This document shows, piece after piece, positions 1 to 8,385 of a DNA stretch of 64,000 bases. Made by a program: the position numbers and the translations under genes. Position 1 is the stretch's first letter. Each line of letters starts with the position of its first letter. The DNA comes from an uncultured Pseudovibrio sp. Its GTDB lineage: Bacteria > Pseudomonadota > Alphaproteobacteria > Rhizobiales > Stappiaceae. Under the pieces are notes generated by a model. It saw only the letters and a program-made list of their open reading frames with translations. It was not told the origin of the DNA and did not search any database. The DNA is taken from assembly GCA_947496145.1 (NCBI GenBank), contig CANMBS010000002.1, forward strand, positions 62,001 to 126,000. Reading direction: 5' to 3'.

Positions 1-1
1 G

Positions 2-28
2 CGCTCGTTCCCGCAAGCGCAGTGGTAA
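2..28 (+). CDS. paaC: PaaC C-terminal end (partial)
   Basis: Only the last eight codons and a TAA stop are in the window, reading RSFPQAQW. PaaC, the structural subunit of the phenylacetyl-CoA 1,2-epoxidase (PaaABCE), typically ends in a short Pro/Gln-rich tail finishing in Trp, and paaD follows 14 bases later in the usual paaABCDE order. The identification rests on that tail and on synteny, so it is tentative. A second frame here ends in a TAA at 37-39, but it lacks the typical PaaC tail. Confidence 0.55.
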   Translation, partial: RSFPQAQW

Positions 29-42
29 ATGGGAGCTAACCC

Positions 43-552
43 ATGGCAATTGCAGCGAAAAACCTGACAAACCCGTTGGATCAGAAAGCATGGGATGCAG
101 TTTGCGATCTGCCCGATCCCGAGGTCCCGGTTCTCACGATTGAAGATCTTGGCGTTCTGCGCAGTGTGCATGTGCAGGAGGATGGTGCAGTAACTGTCAC
201 CATCACGCCAACCTACACCGGTTGTCCTGCCATGAGCATGTTCGCTTTTGACATTGAAGCCGCACTCTTAAGTGCTGGCTTTAAGAAAGTCGACGTGAAA
301 ACGGTGCTTAATCCTGCCTGGACCACCGACTGGCTCTCTGAGAAAGCCCGTGAGAAATTAAAGGCTTACGGCATTGCTCCACCAAACGGCAAGGCATCCC
401 GCCGGGCGTTGTTTGGCGAGGAGCAAGTTTGTTGCCCAAAGTGCAATTCTGCCAATACCAGTCGCATTTCCGAATTTGGCTCAACTGCTTGCAAGGCGCT
501 TTACCGCTGCAACGATTGCTCTGAGCCTTTTGACTATTTCAAATGCATCTAA
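43..552 (+). CDS. paaD: Phenylacetate-CoA epoxidase assembly protein PaaD
   Basis: 169-residue PaaD, needed to mature the iron centres of the PaaABCE phenylacetyl-CoA epoxidase in the cytoplasm. The N-terminal two thirds form a MIP18/DUF59-type domain (DPEVPVLTIEDLG near residue 27, TYTGCPAM near residue 60). The C-terminal extension typical of PaaD, absent from plain DUF59 proteins, carries Cys pairs at 131/134 and 156/159 plus C150 and C168, a likely metal-binding knuckle. It sits between the paaC tail and paaE, 25 bases before paaE, so it is translated from the paaABCDE operon. The start follows GGGAGC closely. Family call is firm. Confidence 0.93.
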   Translation: MAIAAKNLTNPLDQKAWDAVCDLPDPEVPVLTIEDLGVLRSVHVQEDGAVTVTITPTYTGCPAMSMFAFDIEAALLSAGFKKVDVKTVLNPAWTTDWLSEKAREKLKAYGIAPPNGKASRRALFGEEQVCCPKCNSANTSRISEFGSTACKALYRCNDCSEPFDYFKCI

Positions 553-577
553 CCCGTTGGATGCAAAGGAGGAAACC

Positions 578-1660
578 ATGTCACCACGGTTTCATAAGTT
601 AAAAATAAAGTCAGTGCATCAGGAAACCGAGGAAGCGGTGTCGATCGCCTTCGAGATTCCTGATGAGCTGAAAGCAGATTATTCTTTTATTCCAGGGCAG
701 TATCTCACTTTGCGCGAGATGATTAACGGTGAAGACACCCGCCGGTCCTACTCCATCTGTTCCTCACCCAAAGACGAGGATATTTCTGTCGCCATTAAGA
801 AAGTGGAGGGGGGACGCTTCTCAAGTTTTGCGCTTGATAACGCGGTTGTTGGCAGTGAAATTGACGTGATGACGCCCATGGGCCGTTTCAATTTACCACG
901 AAAAACAACGGGTGATGCAAGGGTTTACGCAGCCTTTACCGCAGGCTCGGGCATCACGCCAATCATGTCCATGATCCATGCGGTTCTGGAGGACGAGCCG
1001 GACAGTCAGTTCTTCCTGTTCTATGGGAATAAAGATTCTCAGAGCGTCATTTTCAAAGAGCAACTGGAAGACCTGAAAGACCGCTTTCTGGATCGCCTCA
1101 GCGTCTATCATATCCTGTCTCGCGAAGAGCAGGAGCTGAGCATCACAAATGGTCGCTTAACCTCTGAAAAGATTGGAGAATTCATCTCCAAGATTGTGGG
1201 AGAGCAGTGCATTGACCACGTGTTCCTGTGTGGTCCGGGCGATATGATCGAGGCAGCAAAGCAAACCTGTCAGACCCACGGTATTCCGCTGGAACATATC
1301 CACAATGAGCACTTCACGCCAGCAGATGGCGGTGACCCGCATGCAGCCCATAAAGCTAAGGATTCCAGTGCTGTAGACCACAGCGCCAAGGTGGCAATGA
1401 TCGTCGATGGCGCACGCCACCACCTTACCTTAAAGCCGGGAGAAACCATCATTGAAGGGGCTTTGCGGGCAGGAATTGAAGCACCGTTTTCCTGTAAGGG
1501 AGGAATGTGCTGCACCTGTCGTGCCAAGGTGGTTTCAGGCGAAGTGGACATGGCAGTCAATTATTCGCTTGAACCCTGGGAGATTGAAGCAGGCTATGTG
1601 CTTACCTGCCAATCCAGACCAAAAACCGCTGATGTTACAGTGGATTATGATGACGTGTGA
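578..1660 (+). CDS. paaE: Phenylacetyl-CoA epoxidase reductase subunit PaaE
   Basis: 360-residue NADPH-dependent reductase that feeds electrons to the PaaA di-iron site of the epoxidase. Order of domains: FAD-binding barrel with RRSYS at residues 55-59, NAD(P)-binding Rossmann domain with the AGSGITP motif (about 126-132), then a plant-type 2Fe-2S ferredoxin domain whose ligands are C306, C311, C314 and C344. The frame stays open upstream to 374, but the ATG at 578 is preceded by AAAGGAGG (565-572) and begins where PaaE proteins begin, so the 68-residue extension is discarded. Last gene of its operon; a strong terminator follows. Confidence 0.95.
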   Translation: MSPRFHKLKIKSVHQETEEAVSIAFEIPDELKADYSFIPGQYLTLREMINGEDTRRSYSICSSPKDEDISVAIKKVEGGRFSSFALDNAVVGSEIDVMTPMGRFNLPRKTTGDARVYAAFTAGSGITPIMSMIHAVLEDEPDSQFFLFYGNKDSQSVIFKEQLEDLKDRFLDRLSVYHILSREEQELSITNGRLTSEKIGEFISKIVGEQCIDHVFLCGPGDMIEAAKQTCQTHGIPLEHIHNEHFTPADGGDPHAAHKAKDSSAVDHSAKVAMIVDGARHHLTLKPGETIIEGALRAGIEAPFSCKGGMCCTCRAKVVSGEVDMAVNYSLEPWEIEAGYVLTCQSRPKTADVTVDYDDV

Positions 1661-1696
1661 TAAGTTATCGCGCTTTATTGCGTTGGTTTGAACGGA

Positions 1697-1730
1697 AAAG
1701 CCGGAATTTGCGTTATTCCGGCTTTTTTTG
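1697..1730 (+). terminator. Rho-independent terminator of the paaABCDE operon
   Basis: Perfect 11-bp stem (AAAGCCGGAAT at 1697-1707 with ATTCCGGCTTT at 1715-1725) and a 7-base loop, followed by a T run to 1729. It lies 36 bases after the paaE stop and before the convergent efflux gene. Confidence 0.9.
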
Positions 1731-1753
1731 CGTTTTTTTGCGCGGTGATGCCT

Positions 1754-2179
1754 TCAGGGTGTCTTTAAAGCTGGCACCGGGAAAATCTGATCGTAAACCC
1801 AGTTGTAAACGAAGGCATACACCAGAAAGAACACGGCAAATCCGATGTCGAGCAACAATGCCTGAATGAAACTCATCTGTAGCCACCACATGATGATCAC
1901 GATGCCGAAGCCAAGCAGCCCACCCTCAAACAAAATTGCATGCACAATGCGCATTACAACTGTCCGGGGTTGCGAACCGCGATTGGTCACATACCATTTG
2001 TCGAAGAGCCCGTTGTAAACAAAATTCCTTGCCATCGCGAGCATGGACATGATCAGGCCGAGTGCGCCAATCTTTGAGATGGAATGACCTGTGATCCAGC
2101 TGCCAGACACAGCAACGATTGTAAGCGCGATCATCTCAAACAAAACCGAGTGTCGCACTTCGCGGCAGGCCAGAGCCAT
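1754..2179 (-). CDS. PACE-type multidrug efflux transporter
   Basis: 141-residue inner-membrane protein with two copies of the bacterial transmembrane pair module: RHSVLFEMIALTIVAV near the N-terminus and RIVHAILFEGGLLGFG in the middle, each followed by a second helix ending in a VYN-x-x-[FY]D pattern (VYNGLFDKW, VYNWVYDQI). This is the signature of the PACE family (AceI relatives), proton-driven exporters of biocides such as chlorhexidine. The frame continues another 20 codons upstream, but those overlap the MarR remnant on the other strand and resemble no PACE N-terminus, so the ATG at 2179 is chosen. No good ribosome site is visible, which suggests that its original 5' region was lost. Confidence 0.82.
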   Translation of the reverse strand: MALACREVRHSVLFEMIALTIVAVSGSWITGHSISKIGALGLIMSMLAMARNFVYNGLFDKWYVTNRGSQPRTVVMRIVHAILFEGGLLGFGIVIIMWWLQMSFIQALLLDIGFAVFFLVYAFVYNWVYDQIFPVPALKTP

Positions 2180-2184
2180 GGGAA

Positions 2185-2469
2185 ATGTCCCCGAACGATC
2201 TGTACCGGTCACTCTTGATGACATCCGGCGGGATGACAAAGATTTTGAAAAATCTGGAAGCAGAAAACTCGATTAAGCGCATGGACCACCACTCGGACAA
2301 GCGCAGCAAAATGGTGCGCCTGACGCAAGAAGGCAAGGCCATGGTCGAAAAAGGCGATGGATATCGTCATGGCTGGTGATCGCCCTGTGATTTACCAGAA
2401 CCTCACAACAGAAGAAGCCAGTCCTTACGCGATACCTTGCTCAATGTGGTTTTAAAGCTGGGAGTTTAG
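2185..2469 (+). pseudogene. MarR-family regulator, truncated and frameshifted
   Basis: Starts abruptly inside a MarR winged-helix domain: SPNDLYRSLLMTSGGMTKIL matches the recognition-helix region, and SDKRSKMVRLTQEGK matches the beta-wing. The first part of the domain is missing. After EGKAMVEK a one-base shift moves the sequence to the frame reading AMDIVMAGDR, and a second shift gives the C-terminal LRDTLLNVVLKLG before TAG at 2467. It abuts the efflux gene head to head, within 6 bases of its start, so it may once have been the divergent regulator of that transporter before a deletion fused the two. Several disruptions make it certainly inactive. Confidence 0.7.
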
Positions 2470-2472
2470 AAG

Positions 2473-2600
2473 AAACCGGTTCTCCTGTACGGTCTCGGGA
2501 TTTATGTCGAAAAGGACCTTGCCTTAGCCCGTAAATACCTCAACTCAACGGGCCGCAAAAAGCATGGGACTCTGCACAGATCTGGCTCGATCAATTCTGA
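2473..2600 (+). pseudogene. Sel1-repeat protein C-terminal remnant
   Basis: Reads LLYGLGIYVEKDLALARKYL, the consensus of a Sel1-like repeat (G-x-G-V-x-K-D-x-x-x-A-x-x-Y/W), then shifts frame and ends with QIWLDQF and a TGA at 2598. Only about one repeat survives. It directly follows the broken MarR gene, so this is a stretch of decaying DNA. The call rests on one repeat and could be wrong. Confidence 0.45.
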
Positions 2601-2870
2601 AGAGCGTGTTCATCTTCCAAACCGCGATAAGCAGTCATGACGGTACATGTTTCGTGCCTGCAAAAACGCCCTGTACCTTCTGTTGAAAGTGTGGGAGCCA
2701 CTCTTGATTACGGCAAGAGTGATGCCTAATTTCGGGCAAGGCGATGTCCGCGCCTCCGCCCTCCACCTCGGGAAGCATTCTTCATGCAGGATATAAGGAA
2801 ACAGAACCACACTGTTCGAGCCAACGCATAAGGGGGGATTGCATATGTGCTCAGAAGAGAGGGTTCTTCC

Positions 2871-3584
2871 ATGAGATTATCCAGCCCAATTCACCAGCTT
2901 AAAAGACAGGCGAAATTATACGCACGCCAACACAAGCTTCCCTTGCATGCTGCGCTGGATCAGACCGCACAAAAAGAAGGATTCAGAAGTTGGAGCCATC
3001 TGTCCGTTTCCAGCTCTCGCTCTGCATGGGTACAAAAGTTTCTGCACAATCTGGAAAATGGCGATATGGCACTGCTTGCAGCTCGCCCCGCTCACGGTAA
3101 AACGCTTTTTGGTTTGGAGCTGGCAATCCAGAACTGCCAGTCTGGTGCCCAAAGCCACTTCTTTACGTTAGAATATACGCCCAAAGATGTTCAGGCGCGC
3201 CTTTCTCAACTTGGCGCAAAGCCTGACGCCTTGCATGGCACGTTCTATCTGGATTGTGATGATAATATTTGCGCATCTTACATACAAAAGAAACTGAGAG
3301 ATGCTCCAAAGGGCACACTGGTTGTCGTTGACTACCTGCAACTGCTGGATCAGAAACGCGACAACCCGGAACTCTCCGAGCAACTCTTGCAGCTATCTGA
3401 CGATGCAAAGCGCCAGAACCTGAAGATGGTACTCATATCCCAGATACACAGAGACTTTGACCTTCAGGAAAAAAGCCGCCCGGACCTGTCTGACATTCGC
3501 CTGCCGAATCCGGTCAACCTGACAGTGTTTAACAAAGCCTGCTTTATCCATAACGGCCAGATTGACTTCTCGGTTGTGAATTAG
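2871..3584 (+). CDS. Solitary DnaB-like helicase-core ATPase
   Basis: 237-residue protein consisting of a short N-terminal helical domain (residues 1-45, ending GFRSWSHL) and a RecA-fold domain resembling the C-terminal half of replicative helicase DnaB. Motifs in order: Walker A ARPAHGKT with Ala in place of the first Gly, H2-like FFTLEYTPKDVQARL, Walker B LVVVDYLQLLD, and H4-like LISQIHR followed by RPDLSDIRLPN. The primase-binding N-terminal domain of DnaB is missing, so it is not the replicative helicase. Family members in alphaproteobacteria are annotated simply as DNA helicase. The start at 2871 is taken because the sequence upstream of it (to 2847) is not family-like. It stands alone between intergenic regions. 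Confidence 0.72.
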   Translation: MRLSSPIHQLKRQAKLYARQHKLPLHAALDQTAQKEGFRSWSHLSVSSSRSAWVQKFLHNLENGDMALLAARPAHGKTLFGLELAIQNCQSGAQSHFFTLEYTPKDVQARLSQLGAKPDALHGTFYLDCDDNICASYIQKKLRDAPKGTLVVVDYLQLLDQKRDNPELSEQLLQLSDDAKRQNLKMVLISQIHRDFDLQEKSRPDLSDIRLPNPVNLTVFNKACFIHNGQIDFSVVN

Positions 3585-3699
3585 AGCAGTCATAGAAAGC
3601 CTGCGGGCGAGGGAGGCAACACCTGTTTAGCTCGCGGGCTTACGAAAAGCGATCCTCAGGCGGATGCAAAACAGAATCGCAAGGTCCTGGATAAACTAA

Positions 3700-4263
3700 A
3701 TGAGAGTTTACATGGGCCTCCAGATGGTAAACAGATCATCTGTTTCCATAACCATGGGCTGTGAGATGAATTTTACAGAAATCACTGACGCAACATACCA
3801 AAAATATAAGAGATCCGAGTTTACAGGCACAATCTTTAAGCTCGATATTGACCCCATTACGACGCCTGTTGAGGACTGGAGAGAAAGCAATTTTCAAAGG
3901 CTCACCTGGAACTTTGAACAGTTAGACAAGATTGTACGGTCATTGTTTGAACTGCAAGATTTTTACGGTGAATCTGAACAGGATAGCCCTGAGTCAGCTT
4001 ATGGGTATGACTGTATCGGAGGAAGCAAATGGGAAGTCTACAAGAACGATGATTTTACGTTTTCGTTCCAAAAAGACATGACGACGATCGTGTGCAGAGA
4101 TGTGCCGTTTCTATTGCTTGCAAAGTTCTTTCAGCTTTATGAGGCCTCATTTCCCGCAGATCAGCCTCTCGTGGCAACTAATTCAGGTTCAGCCACACCG
4201 ATTTACATGCGAAAAGACATGGTGAGCGAAGAGTTCTTCGCTGCAATTATAGCCGCAGATTAG
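3700..4263 (+). CDS. Hypothetical protein
   Basis: No family recognised. 187 codons from the first ATG; an ATG at 3766, giving MNFTEITDATYQKY, is at least as likely because the 22 residues before it look random. The predicted product (165 or 187 residues) is acidic, soluble, has no signal peptide or membrane segment, and is rich in aromatic residues (DFTFSFQKDM, LLLAKFFQLYEASF). The layout resembles small cytoplasmic immunity or SMI1-like proteins only loosely, and no toxin gene is nearby, so no function is assigned. Confidence 0.55.
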   Translation: MRVYMGLQMVNRSSVSITMGCEMNFTEITDATYQKYKRSEFTGTIFKLDIDPITTPVEDWRESNFQRLTWNFEQLDKIVRSLFELQDFYGESEQDSPESAYGYDCIGGSKWEVYKNDDFTFSFQKDMTTIVCRDVPFLLLAKFFQLYEASFPADQPLVATNSGSATPIYMRKDMVSEEFFAAIIAAD

Positions 4264-4288
4264 CTTACCACGAGCATTCAGCCTTAAA

Positions 4289-4388
4289 GCGTATCTCTGA
4301 AAAGTGGACACCGATTTTCAGATAAAGATACGCAAAAACAAAAACTAAAGCAGACCAAGCGTTTCAGCTTAAACGCGAACTGCTTTAG
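4289..4388. repeat. Double palindromic extragenic element
   Basis: Two adjacent imperfect hairpins. The first (4289-4333) opens with GCGTATC and closes with GATACGC and contains GAAAAGTGGACACCGATTTTC. The second (4345-4388) has outer arms CTAAAGCAG and CTGCTTTAG and inner arms GCGTTT and AAACGC. Hairpins with a central GTGGACACCGATTTTC-like block are a common dispersed repeat type in Rhizobiales intergenic DNA, but only one copy is in this window, so the repetitive nature is inferred. The rest of the gap, 4389-4574, shows no gene. Confidence 0.5.
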
Positions 4389-4574
4389 TGATTTGACGGC
4401 CATAAACAGCAGTGGCGCTGCATTCCCACACCACTTTCTGCCTGAGGTAATCACTTTGGTCTGGCTCAGGAAAGTCGCCATCAAAAAAGTGGTCGGGACC
4501 GGGAGTTTTAGAGCCTGTCCCGAACACTCCTCCAAAGACGTCAATAGTCATTCTGCTCGCAGGCCTGAGCAAAG

Positions 4575-5192
4575 CTATCCCAGCATCCCCTCGGCCCATG
4601 CCATTTTTACGGAGTTGCGCTCTTCCATCAGTTTTTGGAAGGCATGGAATTTTGGAAACTGAGAAATGTCCACCCCATCCTCTTCAAGCCACATGCTCAC
4701 CACGTAAAGATAGGCATCTGCAATGCTGAAGGTCTCGCCAAGCACATATGGGCCAGTAATGATGTTCTCTTCCACATAAGCGCAGCTTGCCGTCATGGTC
4801 TCAGTGACTTTACCGCGCATGTCATCCCAGCTTTCCTGCTTATCTGCCCACCGCTCACCGCGCATTTTGTGAGCGTGGTTCACATGCATGGTGGAAGCCA
4901 GATAATACATGCACTCGCGCATTTTAGCGGCAAGATACGGGTCTTCAGGTTTCAGGCTGGCCGGAGGGGCAAGGTCTGCAACGTAATCCAGCAAGGCCCC
5001 GGTTTCCGTCAAAAGGCCATGGCTGGTCTCTAACACAGGGACACGGCCCTTAGGGTTCACTGACATAAGCTGAGGGCGGTAAGCCTCCGGCTTGTTAAAG
5101 TCCAGTGCCTCAGTCGTGTAAGGCAAACCTGTTTCTTCCAGAGCAATCGCCACTGCAATCGAGATTGTGCCGGGAGCATAGTAAAGTTTCAT
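4575..5192 (-). CDS. Glutathione S-transferase family protein
   Basis: Cytosolic GST of about 205 residues. The N-terminal thioredoxin-fold domain begins MKLYYAPGTISIAVAIALEE, contains the cis-proline motif NPKGRVPVLET and the glutathione-contacting LTETGALLDYV. An all-helical C-terminal domain follows, with the N-capping box GPYVLGETFSIADAYLYV. The Ser/Cys-region residues resemble the beta/bacterial GST group; substrate unknown. An ATG three codons earlier (5201) is possible; 5192 is preferred because GSTs of this type begin MKLYY. It faces away from the orphan gene and shares direction with the acetyltransferase, but the 95-base gap argues for its own promoter. Confidence 0.85.
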   Translation of the reverse strand: MKLYYAPGTISIAVAIALEETGLPYTTEALDFNKPEAYRPQLMSVNPKGRVPVLETSHGLLTETGALLDYVADLAPPASLKPEDPYLAAKMRECMYYLASTMHVNHAHKMRGERWADKQESWDDMRGKVTETMTASCAYVEENIITGPYVLGETFSIADAYLYVVSMWLEEDGVDISQFPKFHAFQKLMEERNSVKMAWAEGMLG

Positions 5193-5287
5193 AGGCGTCA
5201 TCGAGCATCTTTGTTTGAGTGATGATAAGAAGACTATACGTAATCCACCAGATTCTCAATTGAACTCGTCATAATTACCAGTTCTGG

Positions 5288-5839
5288 TTACCCTGCCATG
5301 CGTGCCGGATTGCCAACCACAGTGGACCCGGCAGGTACATCCTTTGTCACCACGCTGCCAGCACCTACAATTGCTTCATCTCCAATAGAAACACCGGGCA
5401 TGATAATTGCGGCACCGCCGATCCATACCCGCTTGCCAATGGTGACCGGCCTGGCAATCTCCAACAACGCCTCGCAGCGCTTTACCGGGTCTTTGTGATG
5501 CTGCGCACAATAAATCTGCACGTTAGGGCCGAGCATGGTCTGGTCGCCAATATGAACCTGCGCCGTGTCTAAAATAGTACAGCCTGCGTTCAGGAAGACA
5601 CGTTCCCCCAGATGAATATTGATGCCATATGCGCAGTGGAACGGAGCTTCAATTATGGTTGTGTCAGTGGCACTCCCGAGCAACGCGCGCAGGGCAGGGC
5701 TGATCCTCCCGCGTTCATCAGGTGGCAGCGTGCGGTGCTCATAGACAGCATGATACGCAGCTTGCCGCAGCACTTCCAGCTCATCATCAATGCAGGTGTA
5801 CCATTCACCGGCTTCCATTTTCTGGCGTTCTGTTTTCAT
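5288..5839 (-). CDS. Sugar O-acetyltransferase, maltose/NodL type
   Basis: 183 residues. The N-terminal [21 protein letters not shown] segment is the maltose acetyltransferase cap domain, followed by a left-handed beta-helix of hexapeptide repeats ([56 protein letters not shown]) and the usual end [10 protein letters not shown]. The catalytic His lies in the [11 protein letters not shown] loop. Such enzymes move acetyl from acetyl-CoA to sugars, galactosides or Nod-factor chitooligomers; the natural acceptor cannot be told from sequence. No operon partners are evident. Confidence 0.85.
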   Translation of the reverse strand: MKTERQKMEAGEWYTCIDDELEVLRQAAYHAVYEHRTLPPDERGRISPALRALLGSATDTTIIEAPFHCAYGINIHLGERVFLNAGCTILDTAQVHIGDQTMLGPNVQIYCAQHHKDPVKRCEALLEIARPVTIGKRVWIGGAAIIMPGVSIGDEAIVGAGSVVTKDVPAGSTVVGNPARMAG

Positions 5840-5979
5840 CAGCGATTAATCCTCAAGTCTTCAGGAAACTCTCGGAAAAATTACGCAATCATGCAAGCTG
5901 AGTTATACGCATGCGCAGCCTCATCCAGAAAAGAAATATAAATTGCGGCGCTGTACTGAGTTACCTCATTGAAGGAAGA

Positions 5980-6591
5980 TCAGCGCACCGCAGTTACATC
6001 CAAAGAGCGCGAGCCGTTCAGCAGCAGCTCTACCACAAGGTCCGCATAGCCCTCCCGGGTCAGGTCGCCCCCCGGCCTGAACCACAGATATGACCAGTTG
6101 AGCATCCCGAACAGGCTCATGGTAACGGGTTTGATCAACGCGCTTTCATCGCCAAACTGCGGATTTACTGCCGCAACCGCATCAGCGAAAATGGCAACCA
6201 GCTTACGTTCCAGTTCAATGATGCCTTGCTTTTTCTCGTTTGGAAGAAAGGAAAGCTCGTTGATTTGCAGCTTGTGCTCTGAATCTGCATCCTCATAGGC
6301 CGTCATCAGCGCCCGGCATAAACTGCGCAAACGCTCCAGCGGTGTTTGCTCATCATTGCTTGCCGTTTCAACGGCATCCACAAGGTCTTCAAGGTGAGCG
6401 CTGATGATATCGACCAGCAGCGTCTCCTTGTTCTCATAATAATGATAGAGCAGGGCCTTGGAGAAGCCGCAGATCTTGGCAATCTGCGCCATGGAGGTCT
6501 TGTCATATCCATGTTGCGCGAAGGCGCGCGCCGAAAGTTTTAAAATGGATTTGCGTTTATCATCATAATCCGCAGCTCTGGTGCGCGCCAT
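5980..6591 (-). CDS. paaR: TetR-family regulator of the paa genes (PaaR-like)
   Basis: 203 residues. The N-terminal TetR helix-turn-helix (about residues 12-58: ILKLSARAFAQHGYDKTSM, then QIAKICGFSKALLYHYY) is followed by an all-helical ligand domain (TetR_C-type). It is the last gene of the leftward run paaG-paaI-paaK-paaR, beginning 14 bases after the paaK stop. TetR regulators in this position in alpha- and betaproteobacteria repress paa genes and respond to phenylacetyl-CoA; that role is inferred here from position and from the palindrome at 9347-9364. The TetR family is certain, the symbol less so. Confidence 0.82.
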   Translation of the reverse strand: MARTRAADYDDKRKSILKLSARAFAQHGYDKTSMAQIAKICGFSKALLYHYYENKETLLVDIISAHLEDLVDAVETASNDEQTPLERLRSLCRALMTAYEDADSEHKLQINELSFLPNEKKQGIIELERKLVAIFADAVAAVNPQFGDESALIKPVTMSLFGMLNWSYLWFRPGGDLTREGYADLVVELLLNGSRSLDVTAVR

Positions 6592-6605
6592 TCTTGTTCG
6601 TTCCG

Positions 6606-7919
6606 TTATTCTTCTTTAGGCCGCAGGTCCACAACCCGCTTCGCCTTGCCCTGACTTCGTTCTATGGAATGTGGCAGGCCCACGTCTACCCCTACAGAGA
6701 TTCCAATGTTGTTTTTCACATGAACCGCCAGCTCCTTAGCGCTGGCCTGCCTGTCCGAATCTGATGTGGCATGAGCCGCAGCTTCCACCTTGATCATCAG
6801 CTTGTCCATGCGACCAACACGGGTCAGCTCAATCTGATAGTGCGGTGAAAGCCCCTCACAGCGCAGCATCTGTTCTTCAATCTGCGTTGGGAATACATTC
6901 ACGCCGCGTACAATCATCATATCATCAGAGCGGCCCGTTACCTTTTCCATACGGCGCATGGAACGTGCACTACCCGGTATCAGGCGGGTAAGGTCGCGGG
7001 TGCGGTAACGGATAACCGGCAGACCTTCCTTGGTCAGCGTGGTAAACACCAGCTCACCTTCAGACCCGTCAGGCAAAACCTCTCCACTCACCGGATCAAT
7101 GATCTCCGGGTAGAAGTGATCCTCCCAGATATGCAGGCCGTCCTTCGTTTCCACGCATTCCTGCGCCACACCCGGCCCCATAACTTCAGAAAGGCCGTAG
7201 ATATCAACCGCATGCATATCAAAAGCCTGCTCAATCTCCTTGCGCATGGAATCCGTCCACGGTTCAGCACCAAAAATGCCGATTTTGATGGAACTCTTGC
7301 GTGGGTCCAGCCCTTCCTTACGGTATTCATCCAAAATGGAGAGCATGTAAGACGGCGTCACCATGATGATTTCTGGCTTGAAGTCCTCAATCAGGCGAAC
7401 CTGCCGTTCTGTCATCCCGCCGGACATGGGGATCACCGTACAGCCAAGCGCCTCCGCGCCATAATGGGCACCCAGACCACCCGTGAACAGGCCATATCCA
7501 TAGGCAATGTGCACCTTGTCCCCCGGCTTGCCGCCAGCAACCCGGATTGAACGGGCGACCACACCGGCCCAGGTTTCAATGTCCCTTTTGGTGTAGCCGA
7601 CAACGGTCGGCTTGCCGGTGGTCCCGGAGGATGCATGAACCCGGCAGATGTCTTCTTCAGGAACCGCAAACATCCCAAAAGGATAATTGTCTCTCAAATC
7701 CTGTTTTGTGGTGAACGGAAACTTTGCCAGATCAGCCAGACTCTGCAAGTCGTCCGGGTGCACGCCCGCTGCATCAAAACTGTCTTTATAGAACTTTACG
7801 TTCTCATATGCGTGACGAACTGACCATTTCATGCGCTCCAGTTGCAGAGCAGCCAGCTCCTCCCGGCTTGCAGTCTCAATTGGCTCCAGATCAGACCTGC
7901 GTTCTTTAACCTCCAACAT
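6606..7919 (-). CDS. paaK: Phenylacetate-CoA ligase
   Basis: 437 residues, the same length as the E. coli enzyme. It activates phenylacetate to phenylacetyl-CoA with ATP and CoA, the first step of the aerobic hybrid pathway. Visible motifs: P-loop-like VHASSGTTGKPTVVGYT, adenylate-forming core GIFGAEPWT, YGLSEVMGPG, and the C-terminal GRSDDMMIVRGVNVFPTQIE hinge. The ATG at 7919 is chosen because GAGGAGGA lies a few bases upstream (mirror of 7921-7932) and because MLEVKERR fits the family; the frame stays open ten codons further. It lies 34 bases after paaI in the same operon. Confidence 0.95.
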   Translation of the reverse strand: MLEVKERRSDLEPIETASREELAALQLERMKWSVRHAYENVKFYKDSFDAAGVHPDDLQSLADLAKFPFTTKQDLRDNYPFGMFAVPEEDICRVHASSGTTGKPTVVGYTKRDIETWAGVVARSIRVAGGKPGDKVHIAYGYGLFTGGLGAHYGAEALGCTVIPMSGGMTERQVRLIEDFKPEIIMVTPSYMLSILDEYRKEGLDPRKSSIKIGIFGAEPWTDSMRKEIEQAFDMHAVDIYGLSEVMGPGVAQECVETKDGLHIWEDHFYPEIIDPVSGEVLPDGSEGELVFTTLTKEGLPVIRYRTRDLTRLIPGSARSMRRMEKVTGRSDDMMIVRGVNVFPTQIEEQMLRCEGLSPHYQIELTRVGRMDKLMIKVEAAAHATSDSDRQASAKELAVHVKNNIGISVGVDVGLPHSIERSQGKAKRVVDLRPKEE

Positions 7920-7953
7920 TTTCTCCTCCTCAAATGCTGGTTTATCCAAAATG

Positions 7954-8385
7954 TTAAGTGCTCAACTCGATATGGGTCCCTTTGATGGTCCTCGAGTTTC
8001 CGCGAAATTCTGCGATCCGTGTGCCGTCCTGATTGCTCACGTGAATGTCGTAGATGCCTGACCGCCCCTGAACGGTGACCTCATTAGCTGTTGCCGTCAG
8101 CACATCATCCTCAAAAGCAGGAGCCAGATAGGTAATGGAACATTGAAACGCCACCACCCGCTGGTTATGGCTGTTGCATGCAAAAGCAAACGCACTGTCT
8201 GCAAGGGTAAAAATGTAACCGCCGTGACAGGTTTTGTGCCCGTTGGTCATGCGGTCCAGTATCTTCATGGAGATGACAGCGCGTCCGGGTGCGATGCTTT
8301 CAAGCTTCATCCCCAGTGCGCGTGTCGCCTCATCCTCTTCCCACATGGAGGCCGCAACGGCCTCCGCCAATTCCTGTTGGTTCAT
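7954..8385 (-). CDS. paaI: Hydroxyphenylacetyl-CoA thioesterase PaaI
   Basis: 143-residue hotdog-fold thioesterase. The motif NGHKTCHGGYIFTLADSAFAFACN contains the conserved HGG-x-x-x-x-L-x-D core of the PaaI group, with the catalytic Asp in ADSAF. PaaI clears dead-end ring-hydroxylated or stalled CoA esters so that CoA is not trapped when the ring-opening steps lag. Its ATG overlaps the paaG stop by one base (TAATG on the coding strand), so the two are translationally coupled. Confidence 0.93.
   Translation of the reverse strand: MNQQELAEAVAASMWEEDEATRALGMKLESIAPGRAVISMKILDRMTNGHKTCHGGYIFTLADSAFAFACNSHNQRVVAFQCSITYLAPAFEDDVLTATANEVTVQGRSGIYDIHVSNQDGTRIAEFRGNSRTIKGTHIELST

Noticed and set aside
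3590-3660. Terminator after the DnaB-like gene (AGCCTGCGGGCGAG with CTCGCGGGCTT)
   Set aside because: The arms match only partly, the loop is long and there is no T run, so it was not listed.
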